Shown here: piece after piece, positions 53,129 through 60,378 of the stretch
Layout of the letters: each line of letters starts with the position of its first letter
Position numbering within the stretch: the first letter of the stretch is position 1
Source: Bacteroides sp. MSB163
Lineage (GTDB): Bacteria; Bacteroidota; Bacteroidia; Bacteroidales; Bacteroidaceae
Direction of reading: 5' to 3'
NCBI RefSeq assembly: GCF_036416795.1
Contig: NZ_CP143867.1
Span: 1,612,001 to 1,676,000 of the forward strand
DNA length: 64,000 nt
Program-made: the position numbers and the translations under genes
The notes under the pieces: generated by a model
Told to the model about the DNA's origin: nothing
Databases searched by the model: none
The model's input: only the letters and a program-made list of their open reading frames with translations

Positions 53129-54538
53129 ATGAAAATTGTAAAACTGATTCTCTTATTTATTCCCATAGTACTATGGGGGCAGAATACGAATGCTAAGAGT
53201 CTCTCTTCCCGCTTGGATACCCTGATAAAATATCAGCTTCCTGCCGGTTCCAACGTTGGTATATCCGTATACGATCTGACTACAGGGAAATCCTTATATA
53301 CCTATCAATCGGATAAACTTTCCCGTCCGGCCTCTACCATGAAGTTGCTGACTACCATTACCGCCCTTGCCCGCCCCGATGCGGATGAACCTTTTAAAAC
53401 GGAGGTATGGTATCAGGGAGTGATTGAACGGGATACACTGAAAGGTGACATATATGTTGTCGGTGGATATGATCCTGAATTTGATGATGAAGCTTTGGAC
53501 TCGCTGGTGAATACGGTGAGCCGCTTTCCCTTCTCGGTGATAGCGGGCAATGTATACGGTGATGTTTCTATGAAAGACTCCATCTATTGGGGAAGTGGCT
53601 GGGCATGGGATGATACGCCTGCCTCATACCAACCCTATCTCTCACCGTTGATGCTGAATAAAGGTCTGGTTACCGTAACCGCTTCTCCGGGTGAGAAAGG
53701 AGAAATGGCAAATATCGAATGTGTTCCCGTCTCTTCTTATTATACTGTGACCAATGAAACCCAGTCCCGTACTCCTTCTGCCGGACGTTTCGGTGTTTCC
53801 CGGGATTGGTTGCAGAATGGCAATAATGTGATTATTAAAGGAAACGTGGAAAGTAAGCGGATAGGTACGGTGAATATCTATTCCTCCCAGGATTTCTTTA
53901 TGCATACTTTTCTTGAACGCCTGCAAGCAAAAGGTATCCAATGCCCCGCCGATTATGCTTTCAACGAATTGCAAAAAGATAGCCTTTCAGTGCAAATGGC
54001 TTTGTTTGAGACTTCCACTCAGGATGTAGTCAATCAGATAATGAAAGAAAGCGATAATCTGAATGCCCAGGCTTTGCTTTGTCGTTTGGGTGCCCAAGCT
54101 ACCGGTAAAAAACGAATTTCGGATGAAGACGGGCTTTCTGCCATTCGTAAGCAGATAAAAGCTTTGGGAGGAGATGCGGATAGCTATAAACTGGCTGATG
54201 GCTGTGGGCTTTCCAATTATAATTATATCTCTCCTGATCTGCTGGTTTCTTTCCTGAAGTTTGCTTATTCGCGCACGGATGTTTTTCAGAAGTTGTATAA
54301 GGCTTTGCCTATCGGCGGTGTGGACGGAACATTAAAATACCGGATGCAACGCGGGACTCCCTCTCATAAGAATGTACATGCCAAAACCGGGTCCTTTACA
54401 GCTATTAATTGCTTGGCCGGCTATTTGCGTGCCGCAAACGGGCATGAAGTGGCTTTTGCCATCATGAATCAGAATGTACTTTCAGGAGCTAAAGCACGTG
54501 CTTTTCAGGATGCGGTATGTGACGAAGTAATAAAATAG
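53129..54538 (+). CDS. dacB: D-alanyl-D-alanine carboxypeptidase/endopeptidase (PBP4 type)
   Basis: 469 residues with a signal peptide. Serine-peptidase S13 motifs: S-T-M-K (Ser 69, Lys 72 in RPASTMKLLT), S-D-N (308-310 in ESDNLNAQALL) and K-T-G (419-421 in HAKTGSFTAIN). The large insertion between the first two motifs (VVGGYDPEFDDEALDSLV and later) is characteristic of PBP4. It trims or cleaves peptidoglycan cross-links in the periplasm. It follows lpdA and ends in a GAGCTAC-type palindrome. Confidence 0.95.
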   Translation: MKIVKLILLFIPIVLWGQNTNAKSLSSRLDTLIKYQLPAGSNVGISVYDLTTGKSLYTYQSDKLSRPASTMKLLTTITALARPDADEPFKTEVWYQGVIERDTLKGDIYVVGGYDPEFDDEALDSLVNTVSRFPFSVIAGNVYGDVSMKDSIYWGSGWAWDDTPASYQPYLSPLMLNKGLVTVTASPGEKGEMANIECVPVSSYYTVTNETQSRTPSAGRFGVSRDWLQNGNNVIIKGNVESKRIGTVNIYSSQDFFMHTFLERLQAKGIQCPADYAFNELQKDSLSVQMALFETSTQDVVNQIMKESDNLNAQALLCRLGAQATGKKRISDEDGLSAIRKQIKALGGDADSYKLADGCGLSNYNYISPDLLVSFLKFAYSRTDVFQKLYKALPIGGVDGTLKYRMQRGTPSHKNVHAKTGSFTAINCLAGYLRAANGHEVAFAIMNQNVLSGAKARAFQDAVCDEVIK

Positions 54539-54654
54539 TTACGAGCTACAAGCTACGAGCTACGAGTGGCTGCGTTGATGTTGCAGAACTCGTAGCTCGT
54601 TTCTTATAGCTCGTACTGATTTACACTTGTAGCTCGTAGCCCGTAACTCGTAGC
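54539..54654. repeat. GAGCTAC-type palindromic repeat between convergent genes
   Basis: A left block of GAGCTAC-like heptamers (54539-54567) and a complementary right block (54624-54650) match at about 22 of 25 positions, with a nested pair CGAGCTACGAGT / ACTCGTAGCTCG inside. It fills the whole gap between dacB and the CoA-transferase gene and is likely to end both transcripts. It belongs to the same family as 48295-48368. Confidence 0.8.
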
Positions 54655-56151
54655 TTACTTATACTGTGCCCAATCTACATTCTTCATATCTCCACTTTTT
54701 GCCAATTCCGCATGCATAGCCAATGCAGCGCGGACTGCTTGCGGAGTCTGAGACTTACCATCAGTTATTTTCAAATAATCCCAGAGGATATTCTTGTAAT
54801 CCGGATGAACGCAGTTTTCGATGATTGCCTGCGCGCGTTCTTTCGGGCTCTTACCACGCAAGTCGGCAACGCCTTGTTCAGTAATGACGATGTTTACGTC
54901 ATGTTCTGTATGGTCGTGGTGAGATACCATCGGAACAATGGCGCTGATCTTACCTTCCTTGGCAACGGACGGACAAGTAAAGATGGAAATATAAGCGTTG
55001 CGTGTGAAGTCACCGCTTCCGCCGATACCGTTCATCATCTTCGTACCGCCGATATGTGTAGAGTTGACGTTTCCGTAGAGGTCAGCTTCGATAGCCGTGT
55101 TGATAGAGATAACCCCCAGACGGCGTACAACTTCCGGACTATTGGAGATTTCCGACGGGCGGAGCACCAGTTTATCACGGAAGAAGTCCATATCATCATA
55201 GATACCTTGCAGACAGTCGTTTGTTACAGTGAGTGAGCAAGCACTACCGAACTTCACGCGACCGTCGCGGATCAATCCGATTACGGAATTCTGAATAACT
55301 TCCGTATACATTTCGAATGCCGGAATGGTTTTGTCGCGTCCCAGTGCACCGAGCACAGCGTTAGCAATATTACCTACACCGGATTGTAACGGCAGGAAGG
55401 TTGACGGAATGATTCCGCGCTTCATATCCGCAGCCAAGAAGTCAGCTACATTCTGACCAATCTTGTCAGTCAACGGGTCTGCGTCGGCAAAACCACGTGC
55501 TTCGTCCGGCCAGTTGGTTTCCACAATGCCTACAATCTTTTTAGGGTCTACCTGGATAAACGGTTGACCGATGCGGTCACTTGGTTTATAGATAGGTATT
55601 TCGCGACGGTAAGGCGGATCAAGCGGTTCGTATACATCGTGCAATCCCATAGCATTTTTGCTGTGAGCAGCATTTAGTTCCACGATGATCTGGTCGGCAA
55701 GGCGGCAAACGGTGGGAGCAATACCACCGGCTGCGGTCAGATAAATCTTGCCGTCGGGAGTTACTTCGCAAGCTTCGATAATGGCAATGTTTACTTTGCC
55801 CATGAAACCGTAACGAACTTCCTGTGCCATCTGAGACAAGTGGATGTCGTTATAGGCAATCTCTCCGCTGTTTACTGCTTTACGGAAATCGGAATTGGTT
55901 GTGTAAGGAGCACGGTAGCGGATAGCTTTGGCGCGTGAAAGTATGCCGTCGCAGGAATCACCCGTAGAGGCACCGGTAAAGATACCTATCTGGAAAGGGT
56001 TTCCTTTTGCATGTTCAGCTTCCGCTATTTTTGCTAATTCTGCCGTAACGGCTTTGGCTGTTCCAGCGGGAGTAAATCCGCTCAAGCCGATGTTGTAGCC
56101 ATGTTTGATCAGGCTTGCAGCTTCCGCTGCCGAGATGTAATTGAATGCCAT
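54655..56151 (-). CDS. Acetyl-CoA hydrolase/transferase (succinyl-CoA:acetate CoA-transferase type)
   Basis: 498 residues from ATG 56151; the longer frame to 56187 lacks a good start context. Motifs are GFTPAGTAKAVTAELA, GAGTSGDSCD-like TGASTGDSCDGILSRA, catalytic Glu about 284 in MYTEVIQNSVIGLI, and GGSGDFTRNAY with VSHHDHTEHDVNIVITEQG. It moves CoA between acetate and succinate (or propionate), which fits the succinate/propionate fermentation of Bacteroides. Hydrolase activity is an older name for the same family. It is a single gene; the 5' side has only a few CAACTCTC repeats. Confidence 0.92.
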   Translation of the reverse strand: MAFNYISAAEAASLIKHGYNIGLSGFTPAGTAKAVTAELAKIAEAEHAKGNPFQIGIFTGASTGDSCDGILSRAKAIRYRAPYTTNSDFRKAVNSGEIAYNDIHLSQMAQEVRYGFMGKVNIAIIEACEVTPDGKIYLTAAGGIAPTVCRLADQIIVELNAAHSKNAMGLHDVYEPLDPPYRREIPIYKPSDRIGQPFIQVDPKKIVGIVETNWPDEARGFADADPLTDKIGQNVADFLAADMKRGIIPSTFLPLQSGVGNIANAVLGALGRDKTIPAFEMYTEVIQNSVIGLIRDGRVKFGSACSLTVTNDCLQGIYDDMDFFRDKLVLRPSEISNSPEVVRRLGVISINTAIEADLYGNVNSTHIGGTKMMNGIGGSGDFTRNAYISIFTCPSVAKEGKISAIVPMVSHHDHTEHDVNIVITEQGVADLRGKSPKERAQAIIENCVHPDYKNILWDYLKITDGKSQTPQAVRAALAMHAELAKSGDMKNVDWAQYK

Positions 56152-56206
56152 AATGTATTTAGTTATTTTTCCTGTGTGAAAATTCATAAGTTACCGGAAG
56201 AGTTAC

Positions 56207-56240
56207 TCTCAACTCTCTGTTTTCAACTCTCAATTCTCTA
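56207..56240. repeat. CAACTCTC short direct repeats
   Basis: CTCTCAACTCTC, TTCAACTCTC and AATTCTC occur in a row in the 93-bp gap between the CoA-transferase start and the next gene's stop. Function unknown. Confidence 0.4.
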
Positions 56241-56244
56241 TGTA

Positions 56245-56694
56245 TTAATACTTCCGTTGTAGTATTTCCGACCAAATGATAGCTTTCCGTGCTTCTTCTG
56301 CCGAATGAATGGAGTATTCGGAATCGGTTTCAGGTTTTTGCGGGGTGGACGGAGGAGGAGAAATCTTCTGTTTTGGAGGAGTTGTGGTATGCTTGGGAGA
56401 TGTGTTTGTAGAATCTCCTCCAAAAATATGTTTTGAAGCTGAAAATTGATATTCTTCTTTTGCTGTCGGAGCGGAGGGTGTTTGGGGGGCGGGACCTTCG
56501 GGAATAAATCCGCCATATGTGTTTCCCCAGGTTTCAGGAATGGGTAATGTATCTTCATCAATATCATCTTCCGGCACAGGCATAGCAGGCCTGTTCTCAG
56601 CGTTCTTCTTTGCTTCTTTCTTGAACTGCTTAACAACTCCGATAACGATTATGCCTGCGATTAACAGAAACTGTAAGATACCATCCATACTCAT
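56245..56694 (-). CDS. Single-pass membrane protein with proline-rich region
   Basis: 149 residues; ATG at 56688 is an equally good start. One transmembrane helix (ILQFLLIAGIIVIGVV) is followed by a basic patch (KQFKKEAKKN), an acidic and proline/threonine-rich disordered stretch of about 90 residues, and a conserved-looking C-terminal helix (SAEEARKAIIWSEILQRKY). The layout suggests a tether with a peptide docking motif at its end. No family was recognised. A TACCTTTG -7 element lies at 56718-56711, close upstream. Confidence 0.7.
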   Translation of the reverse strand: MSMDGILQFLLIAGIIVIGVVKQFKKEAKKNAENRPAMPVPEDDIDEDTLPIPETWGNTYGGFIPEGPAPQTPSAPTAKEEYQFSASKHIFGGDSTNTSPKHTTTPPKQKISPPPSTPQKPETDSEYSIHSAEEARKAIIWSEILQRKY

Positions 56695-56710
56695 TTAAGT
56701 TTTTCACCGC

Positions 56711-56718
56711 CAAAGGTA
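56711..56718 (-). promoter_or_regulatory. -7 promoter element of the proline-rich membrane protein gene
   Basis: Minus-strand TACCTTTG lies 16-22 bp upstream of the two candidate start codons. Confidence 0.5.
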
Positions 56719-56759
56719 ACTAATTTATCTGAATAACAGCCAATTTTTAGGCATGAAAA

Positions 56760-56791
56760 AAGGGCAGCTTCACAGCTCCCCTTATTTTTTT
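56760..56791. terminator. Bidirectional terminator-like hairpin in the miaB upstream gap
   Basis: AAGGGCAGCT / AGCTCCCCTT (one mismatch) with a TCAC loop, followed by ATTTTTTTT on the plus strand and TTTTTT on the minus strand. No gene reads into it from the left, so it may end a short RNA or a minus-strand transcript from 56800-56980. The 419-bp gap also holds a 40-codon frame at 56809-56931 of uncertain status, the miaB promoter and a large inverted repeat. Confidence 0.6.
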
Positions 56792-56959
56792 TAACCTAAA
56801 CCTTAACTATGAAAAAATCTAATGTTTCTTTCATTACGCAAATTTGTGAAATAAAATCCTTTATGCCAAATAACAGTCCCCAAAATGTTCGGTCTATTAA
56901 CATTAATTATAGAAAACAGCTCATTTTCTAACTATTGAGTGTTATTTTTTGCCTTTTCA

Positions 56960-56990
56960 TCTGTAATTTAGTGCCGAAGGCGTATCTTTG
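56960..56990 (+). promoter_or_regulatory. Promoter of miaB
   Basis: TCTG (56960-56963) and TATCTTTG (56983-56990) with 19 bp between fit the Bacteroides consensus. Transcription would start near 56997, giving a leader of about 115 nt that contains the inverted repeat 57005-57094. Confidence 0.65.
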
Positions 56991-57004
56991 CAGCTGAAAC
57001 TTTT

Positions 57005-57094
57005 TCACCACAGAGGACACAGAGGACGCTGAGTCTTTTTTATTTTTGTGTTTTTTGAATCTTTCCTCTGTGTTCTCCGTGTCCTCTGTGGTGA
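57005..57094. repeat. CCACAGAGGACAC inverted repeat in the miaB leader
   Basis: 29-bp arms 57005-57033 and 57066-57094 match at 25 of 29 positions. The stem would occupy nearly the whole 5' leader and end 18 bp before the miaB start codon. Similar CCACAGAGGACACAGAGG units are widespread intergenic repeats in bacteria. Confidence 0.85.
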
Positions 57095-57112
57095 GCTAAA
57101 AAACAAGAAATT

Positions 57113-58480
57113 ATGGAAAAAGTAACGGGAGCAGACTTTAAATCTGCAACTGCTGATGACAACAAGAAGTTGTTCATCGAAACCTATGGCTGCCAGATGA
57201 ATGTGGCGGACAGTGAAGTTATTGCCTCTGTGATGCAGATGGCGGGATATTCAACGGCTGATACGCTGGAAGAAGCGGATGCAGTGTTTATGAACACTTG
57301 CTCCATTCGTGACAATGCCGAGCAGAAAATTCTCAATCGTCTGGAATTTTTCTATTCGCTCAAAAAGAAGAAACGTAATTTGATTGTGGGAGTACTGGGA
57401 TGTATGGCTGAGCGGGTAAAGGATGATCTGATCACTAATCATCATGTTGATCTGGTGGTAGGTCCTGATGCTTATCTTACTCTTCCTGACTTGGTTGCTG
57501 CTGTGGAGGCGGGCGAGAAAGCTATCAATGTAGAACTTTCTACCACTGAGACCTATCGGGATGTTATCCCCTCGCGTATCTGCGGTAATCACATTTCCGG
57601 GTTTGTATCCATCATGCGTGGATGTAACAACTTCTGTACCTACTGCATTGTTCCTTATACCCGTGGACGGGAACGCAGCCGTGATGTGGAAAGCATTCTT
57701 AATGAAGTGTCCGACTTGGTGGCGAAAGGTTATAAAGAAGTCACTTTGCTGGGGCAGAATGTCAACTCTTATCGTTTTGAGAAACCGGACGGAGAAGTTG
57801 TAACTTTCCCTATGCTGCTCCGCATCGTAGCTGAGGCTGCGCCAGGTGTGCGTGTCCGTTTCACTACTTCGCACCCCAAGGATATGAGTGACGAAACGCT
57901 GGAAGTCATTGCACAGGTTCCCAACGTGTGCAAACATATCCACCTGCCTGTACAGAGTGGAAGTTCCCGTATCCTGAAACTGATGAATCGTAAATATACC
58001 CGTGAATGGTATCTGGACCGTGTAGATGCTATCCATCGCATTGTTCCCGATTGTGGTTTATCCACAGATATCTTCTCAGGCTTCCATTCCGAAACGGAAG
58101 AAGATCATCAGCTTTCCCTTTCTCTGATGGAGAAATGTGCTTACGACTCAGCTTTTATGTTTAAGTATTCTGAGCGTCCGGGTACTTATGCTTCCAAGCA
58201 TTTGCCGGATGATGTACCCGAAGAGGTAAAGATACGTCGGTTGAATGAGATTATTGCTCTGCAAAACCGCCTCTCCGCCGAGTCTAATGCCCGCTGTATC
58301 GGTAAGACGTATGAAGTTCTGGTGGAAGGAGTTTCCAAGCGTTCGCGCGAACAGCTTGTAGGACGTACGGAGCAAAACCGTGTCGTGGTGTTCGACCGTG
58401 GTACGCACCGTATTGGTGATTTTGTAATGGTGAAGATTACAGAAGCCAGTTCAGCAACGCTGAAGGGAGAAGAGGTTTGA
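57113..58480 (+). CDS. miaB: tRNA-2-methylthio-N6-dimethylallyladenosine synthase
   Basis: 455 residues. The N-terminal methylthiotransferase domain has three cluster-binding Cys in TYGCQMNVADSE, MNTCSIRDNAEQK and VLGCMAERVKDD. The radical-SAM motif is C-x3-C-x2-C (RGCNNFCTYCIVPYTRGRE), and a TRAM domain closes the protein (GKTYEVLVEGVSKRSREQLV). It adds a methylthio group to A37 of tRNAs reading U-starting codons. Length and motifs are typical of MiaB rather than RimO or MtaB. It is a single gene whose leader contains a large hairpin. Confidence 0.96.
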   Translation: MEKVTGADFKSATADDNKKLFIETYGCQMNVADSEVIASVMQMAGYSTADTLEEADAVFMNTCSIRDNAEQKILNRLEFFYSLKKKKRNLIVGVLGCMAERVKDDLITNHHVDLVVGPDAYLTLPDLVAAVEAGEKAINVELSTTETYRDVIPSRICGNHISGFVSIMRGCNNFCTYCIVPYTRGRERSRDVESILNEVSDLVAKGYKEVTLLGQNVNSYRFEKPDGEVVTFPMLLRIVAEAAPGVRVRFTTSHPKDMSDETLEVIAQVPNVCKHIHLPVQSGSSRILKLMNRKYTREWYLDRVDAIHRIVPDCGLSTDIFSGFHSETEEDHQLSLSLMEKCAYDSAFMFKYSERPGTYASKHLPDDVPEEVKIRRLNEIIALQNRLSAESNARCIGKTYEVLVEGVSKRSREQLVGRTEQNRVVVFDRGTHRIGDFVMVKITEASSATLKGEEV

Positions 58481-58594
58481 TTTATTTGCTTCGCGCGCGT
58501 ACACAAGATTTTTGGTATACTTTTACCTACACGCTTGCACTCATGCGCTGCACCTCCCTGTTCATCGGTGATAGAGCGGTGGTGTAAGTAAGTT

Positions 58595-58632
58595 AAAACT
58601 GCGTGTAGGTAAATTTACCTACACGCAGTTTT
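58595..58632. terminator. 38-bp perfect palindrome downstream of miaB
   Basis: AAAACTGCGTGTAGGTAAA and its exact complement abut without a loop (19+19 bp), ending in TTTTG. An extra copy of TTTACCTACACGC-like sequence lies at about 58525. It can end miaB transcription. The perfect symmetry is also that of a protein-binding or cruciform site. Confidence 0.6.
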
Positions 58633-58669
58633 GTTCGTCCTAAACAGGGATTGTAAACGTTAATCCCCT

Positions 58670-58897
58670 ATGTCCATTACGAAAACTATGCATACGCATT
58701 TTGTTGATAATCATTGTTTTAGTTGTGGCCACCGCTGTGGTGGTTGTGCTTTACGATTGTGGAGCACGAGCCTCATAGCCGTGAGGCTGCCGAACCACTT
58801 CTGTGGGAATTGCAAAATGAAGCATTTTGAGAAGGATGATCATAGGGAGAAGATATATTATCCTATGGTAGTTATCATGTTAAGTGTGCATATTTAA
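58670..58897 (+). CDS. Possible 75-residue Cys-rich protein
   Basis: A short frame with C-x2-C and C-x2-C groups (HCFSCGHRCGGCAL, HFCGNCKMKHF) spaced like a zinc ribbon. No clear ribosome-binding site or promoter was found and no family was recognised. A hairpin AGCCTCA/TGAGGCT lies within it. It sits beside a degraded regulator and may be a gene remnant or non-coding. Confidence 0.25.
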   Translation: MSITKTMHTHFVDNHCFSCGHRCGGCALRLWSTSLIAVRLPNHFCGNCKMKHFEKDDHREKIYYPMVVIMLSVHI

Positions 58898-58956
58898 GTG
58901 GTATGATAGCCTTTGGGTATGACTTCTATAAGGCTTGACGCAAACTCGATATAATT

Positions 58957-59569
58957 TCACTTGTTCTGTTCGCGATAGTGCCGGGGAGTCTGCCCGCAGA
59001 TGTCAAGAAAGGTACTGTTGAAACGGCTGATTGAATTGAATCCGCAGTCAAAGGCTATCTGCGTTATGCTCATGTCTGTCAGGATAAGTTTGCGTTTGAC
59101 GTGGCCTATCCGCTCTTCTGCCACGTAACGACTTAACGTACAGCCAAAGGCCTTCTTGAAAATGGCATTGGCGTAATCGGGGTGAAGTCCCACGGTCCGC
59201 CCAATATCGGAAATCTTTATTGGACGGTCATAGTTGTGGGCAATATAGCTCACCGGAAACCCACCTTTCAAACATTGGCTTGCCGAGTCCGCACTCAGAC
59301 TCGACGGCTTCAACCACAACTTCCCCTCCGAGAATCCTATCGACAAGGACCGAAGGTAATCTCCAGCTTAAAAAGAGGTTGAACGGTATGGTGACCACAA
59401 AATAGGGTGCGTCAGCCTCACTTTTGATGATCTTGTGGGGTATAAGCCCCCAAAACAGAGCCATTTTGCGAGGCGGAACCGTAACTTTTCCTGTAGGGAA
59501 AAAATAGGTAATGCTTCCTTCGGGAATGTAGTTGAGCTCAATCTCGTTATGGCGGTCGATTTTCGGCAT
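58957..59569 (-). pseudogene. AraC-family regulator, broken by internal deletion and frameshift
   Basis: On the minus strand 59569 to about 59250 encodes the cupin-type sensor half (PKIDRHNEIELNYIPEGSIT, ALFWGLIPHKII, MFERWVS). The DNA-binding half continues in another frame from about 59250 to 58957 (ISDIGRTVGLHPDYANAIFK, MSITQIAFDCGFNSISRFNS, TPRHYREQ). The first frame meets a stop soon after MFERWV. Intact relatives have a linker of roughly 70 residues between these halves, which is missing here, so a deletion ending near TTTCCGGTGAGC explains both defects. The regulator resembles the sugar-responsive MelR-like group. Confidence 0.8.
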
Positions 59570-59584
59570 AAGCTGCGGGCGCTA

Positions 59585-59902
59585 GGTTTCACACGTCAGA
59601 CCGTAGGGTTTCAACTCGCCACGCTTTTCATCGAAAGTCTTCAATATCTCGGAATCCGGCATGTTTTTATGAATTTGTGGGGCATATCCGGTTTCCCTGT
59701 GCTGGAGGGTGCCATAACTATTGAAAACTTGTGGCCGGGTCGCGAGTCTGCCACCGACTACGAGGTAGGTCCCAACTGGTACACTGACAAGAGCGCCCCT
59801 GCACTGTTCTGGCGAAATCTTCAAGGTGCCGAGACTGTCTATAAGTGGCGTCAGGCAGTTATGGAAGACTGGGGAAAACGGCTGCAATATCTGAAGAATT
59901 AA
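59585..59902 (+). pseudogene. Orphan 3' gene fragment of unrecognised family
   Basis: The frame from 59585 to the stop at 59902 encodes a soluble-looking segment of about 105 residues (GIRHVFMNLWGISGFPVLEG, NWYTDKSAPALFWRNLQGAE, KWRQAVMEDWGKRLQYLKN) with protein-like composition. No start codon fits: the open frame upstream is the antisense of the AraC pseudogene. It may be the tail of a gene once next to the regulator. I do not recognise the family. Confidence 0.4.
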
Positions 59903-60022
59903 CCGACTTTTTTATACAATGAAGTAATTTCTAAAAAGGTGTGGATATCTTTCCGGCAATATCTGTTTCTTCATTTTTAGGAATTTGTAGACTTGTAAAT
60001 AGTTAATAATCAGTTTTCTGTA

Positions 60023-60101
60023 ATGGCTACACCCTTTCTCACGGATGGCTACACCCTTTTATGCTTAGGGCTACACTATCCGGGTGAAAGGGTGTAGCCA
60101 T
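60023..60101. repeat. 22-bp periodic GGCTACACCCTTT array closed by an inverted copy
   Basis: Units start at 60023, 60045 and 60067 (22-bp steps), the third degenerate. The segment 60087-60101 is the exact complement of the first 15 bases of unit one. It lies in the 476-bp gap between the gene fragment ending at 59902 and the TPR regulator at 60379; the rest of the gap is AT-rich with the promoter at 60314-60346. Confidence 0.85.
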
Positions 60102-60313
60102 TTCACCACCCGGTTGGCGGGGTTAAAGTTGTACTCTTTGTTTTGAAGTAAACTGTTACTGAACTATTCTTACATTTTGATATGAAATGGAATTATTACT
60201 TAATTTAGGGAATCCTAAATAGCGAATCAGATAAGAATCGGCTATAAGGAGGGGGGTGACGTAAGATAAGATTGGCTGTTTTTTCTGATTTTAGTCTATT
60301 CTTTCTTCTAACA

Positions 60314-60346
60314 TCTGACGCCTTTGGCCGGAAAACATTATCTTTG
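60314..60346 (+). promoter_or_regulatory. Promoter of the TPR-HTH gene at 60379
   Basis: TCTG (60314-60317) and TATCTTTG (60339-60346) with 21 bp between. The ATG at 60379 lies 32 bp downstream of the -7 element. Confidence 0.6.
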
Positions 60347-60378
60347 TCCAACTAAGGACTCAGTAGATGACTTATAGA

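Noticed and set aside
57251..58036. 261-codon minus-strand open frame
   Set aside because: Antisense to miaB, whose catalytic motifs are intact; no independent evidence of coding.
59435..59584. N-terminal extension of the orphan fragment on the plus strand
   Set aside because: This part is the antisense of the AraC pseudogene sensor domain and has no protein-like character, so the fragment is annotated only from 59585.
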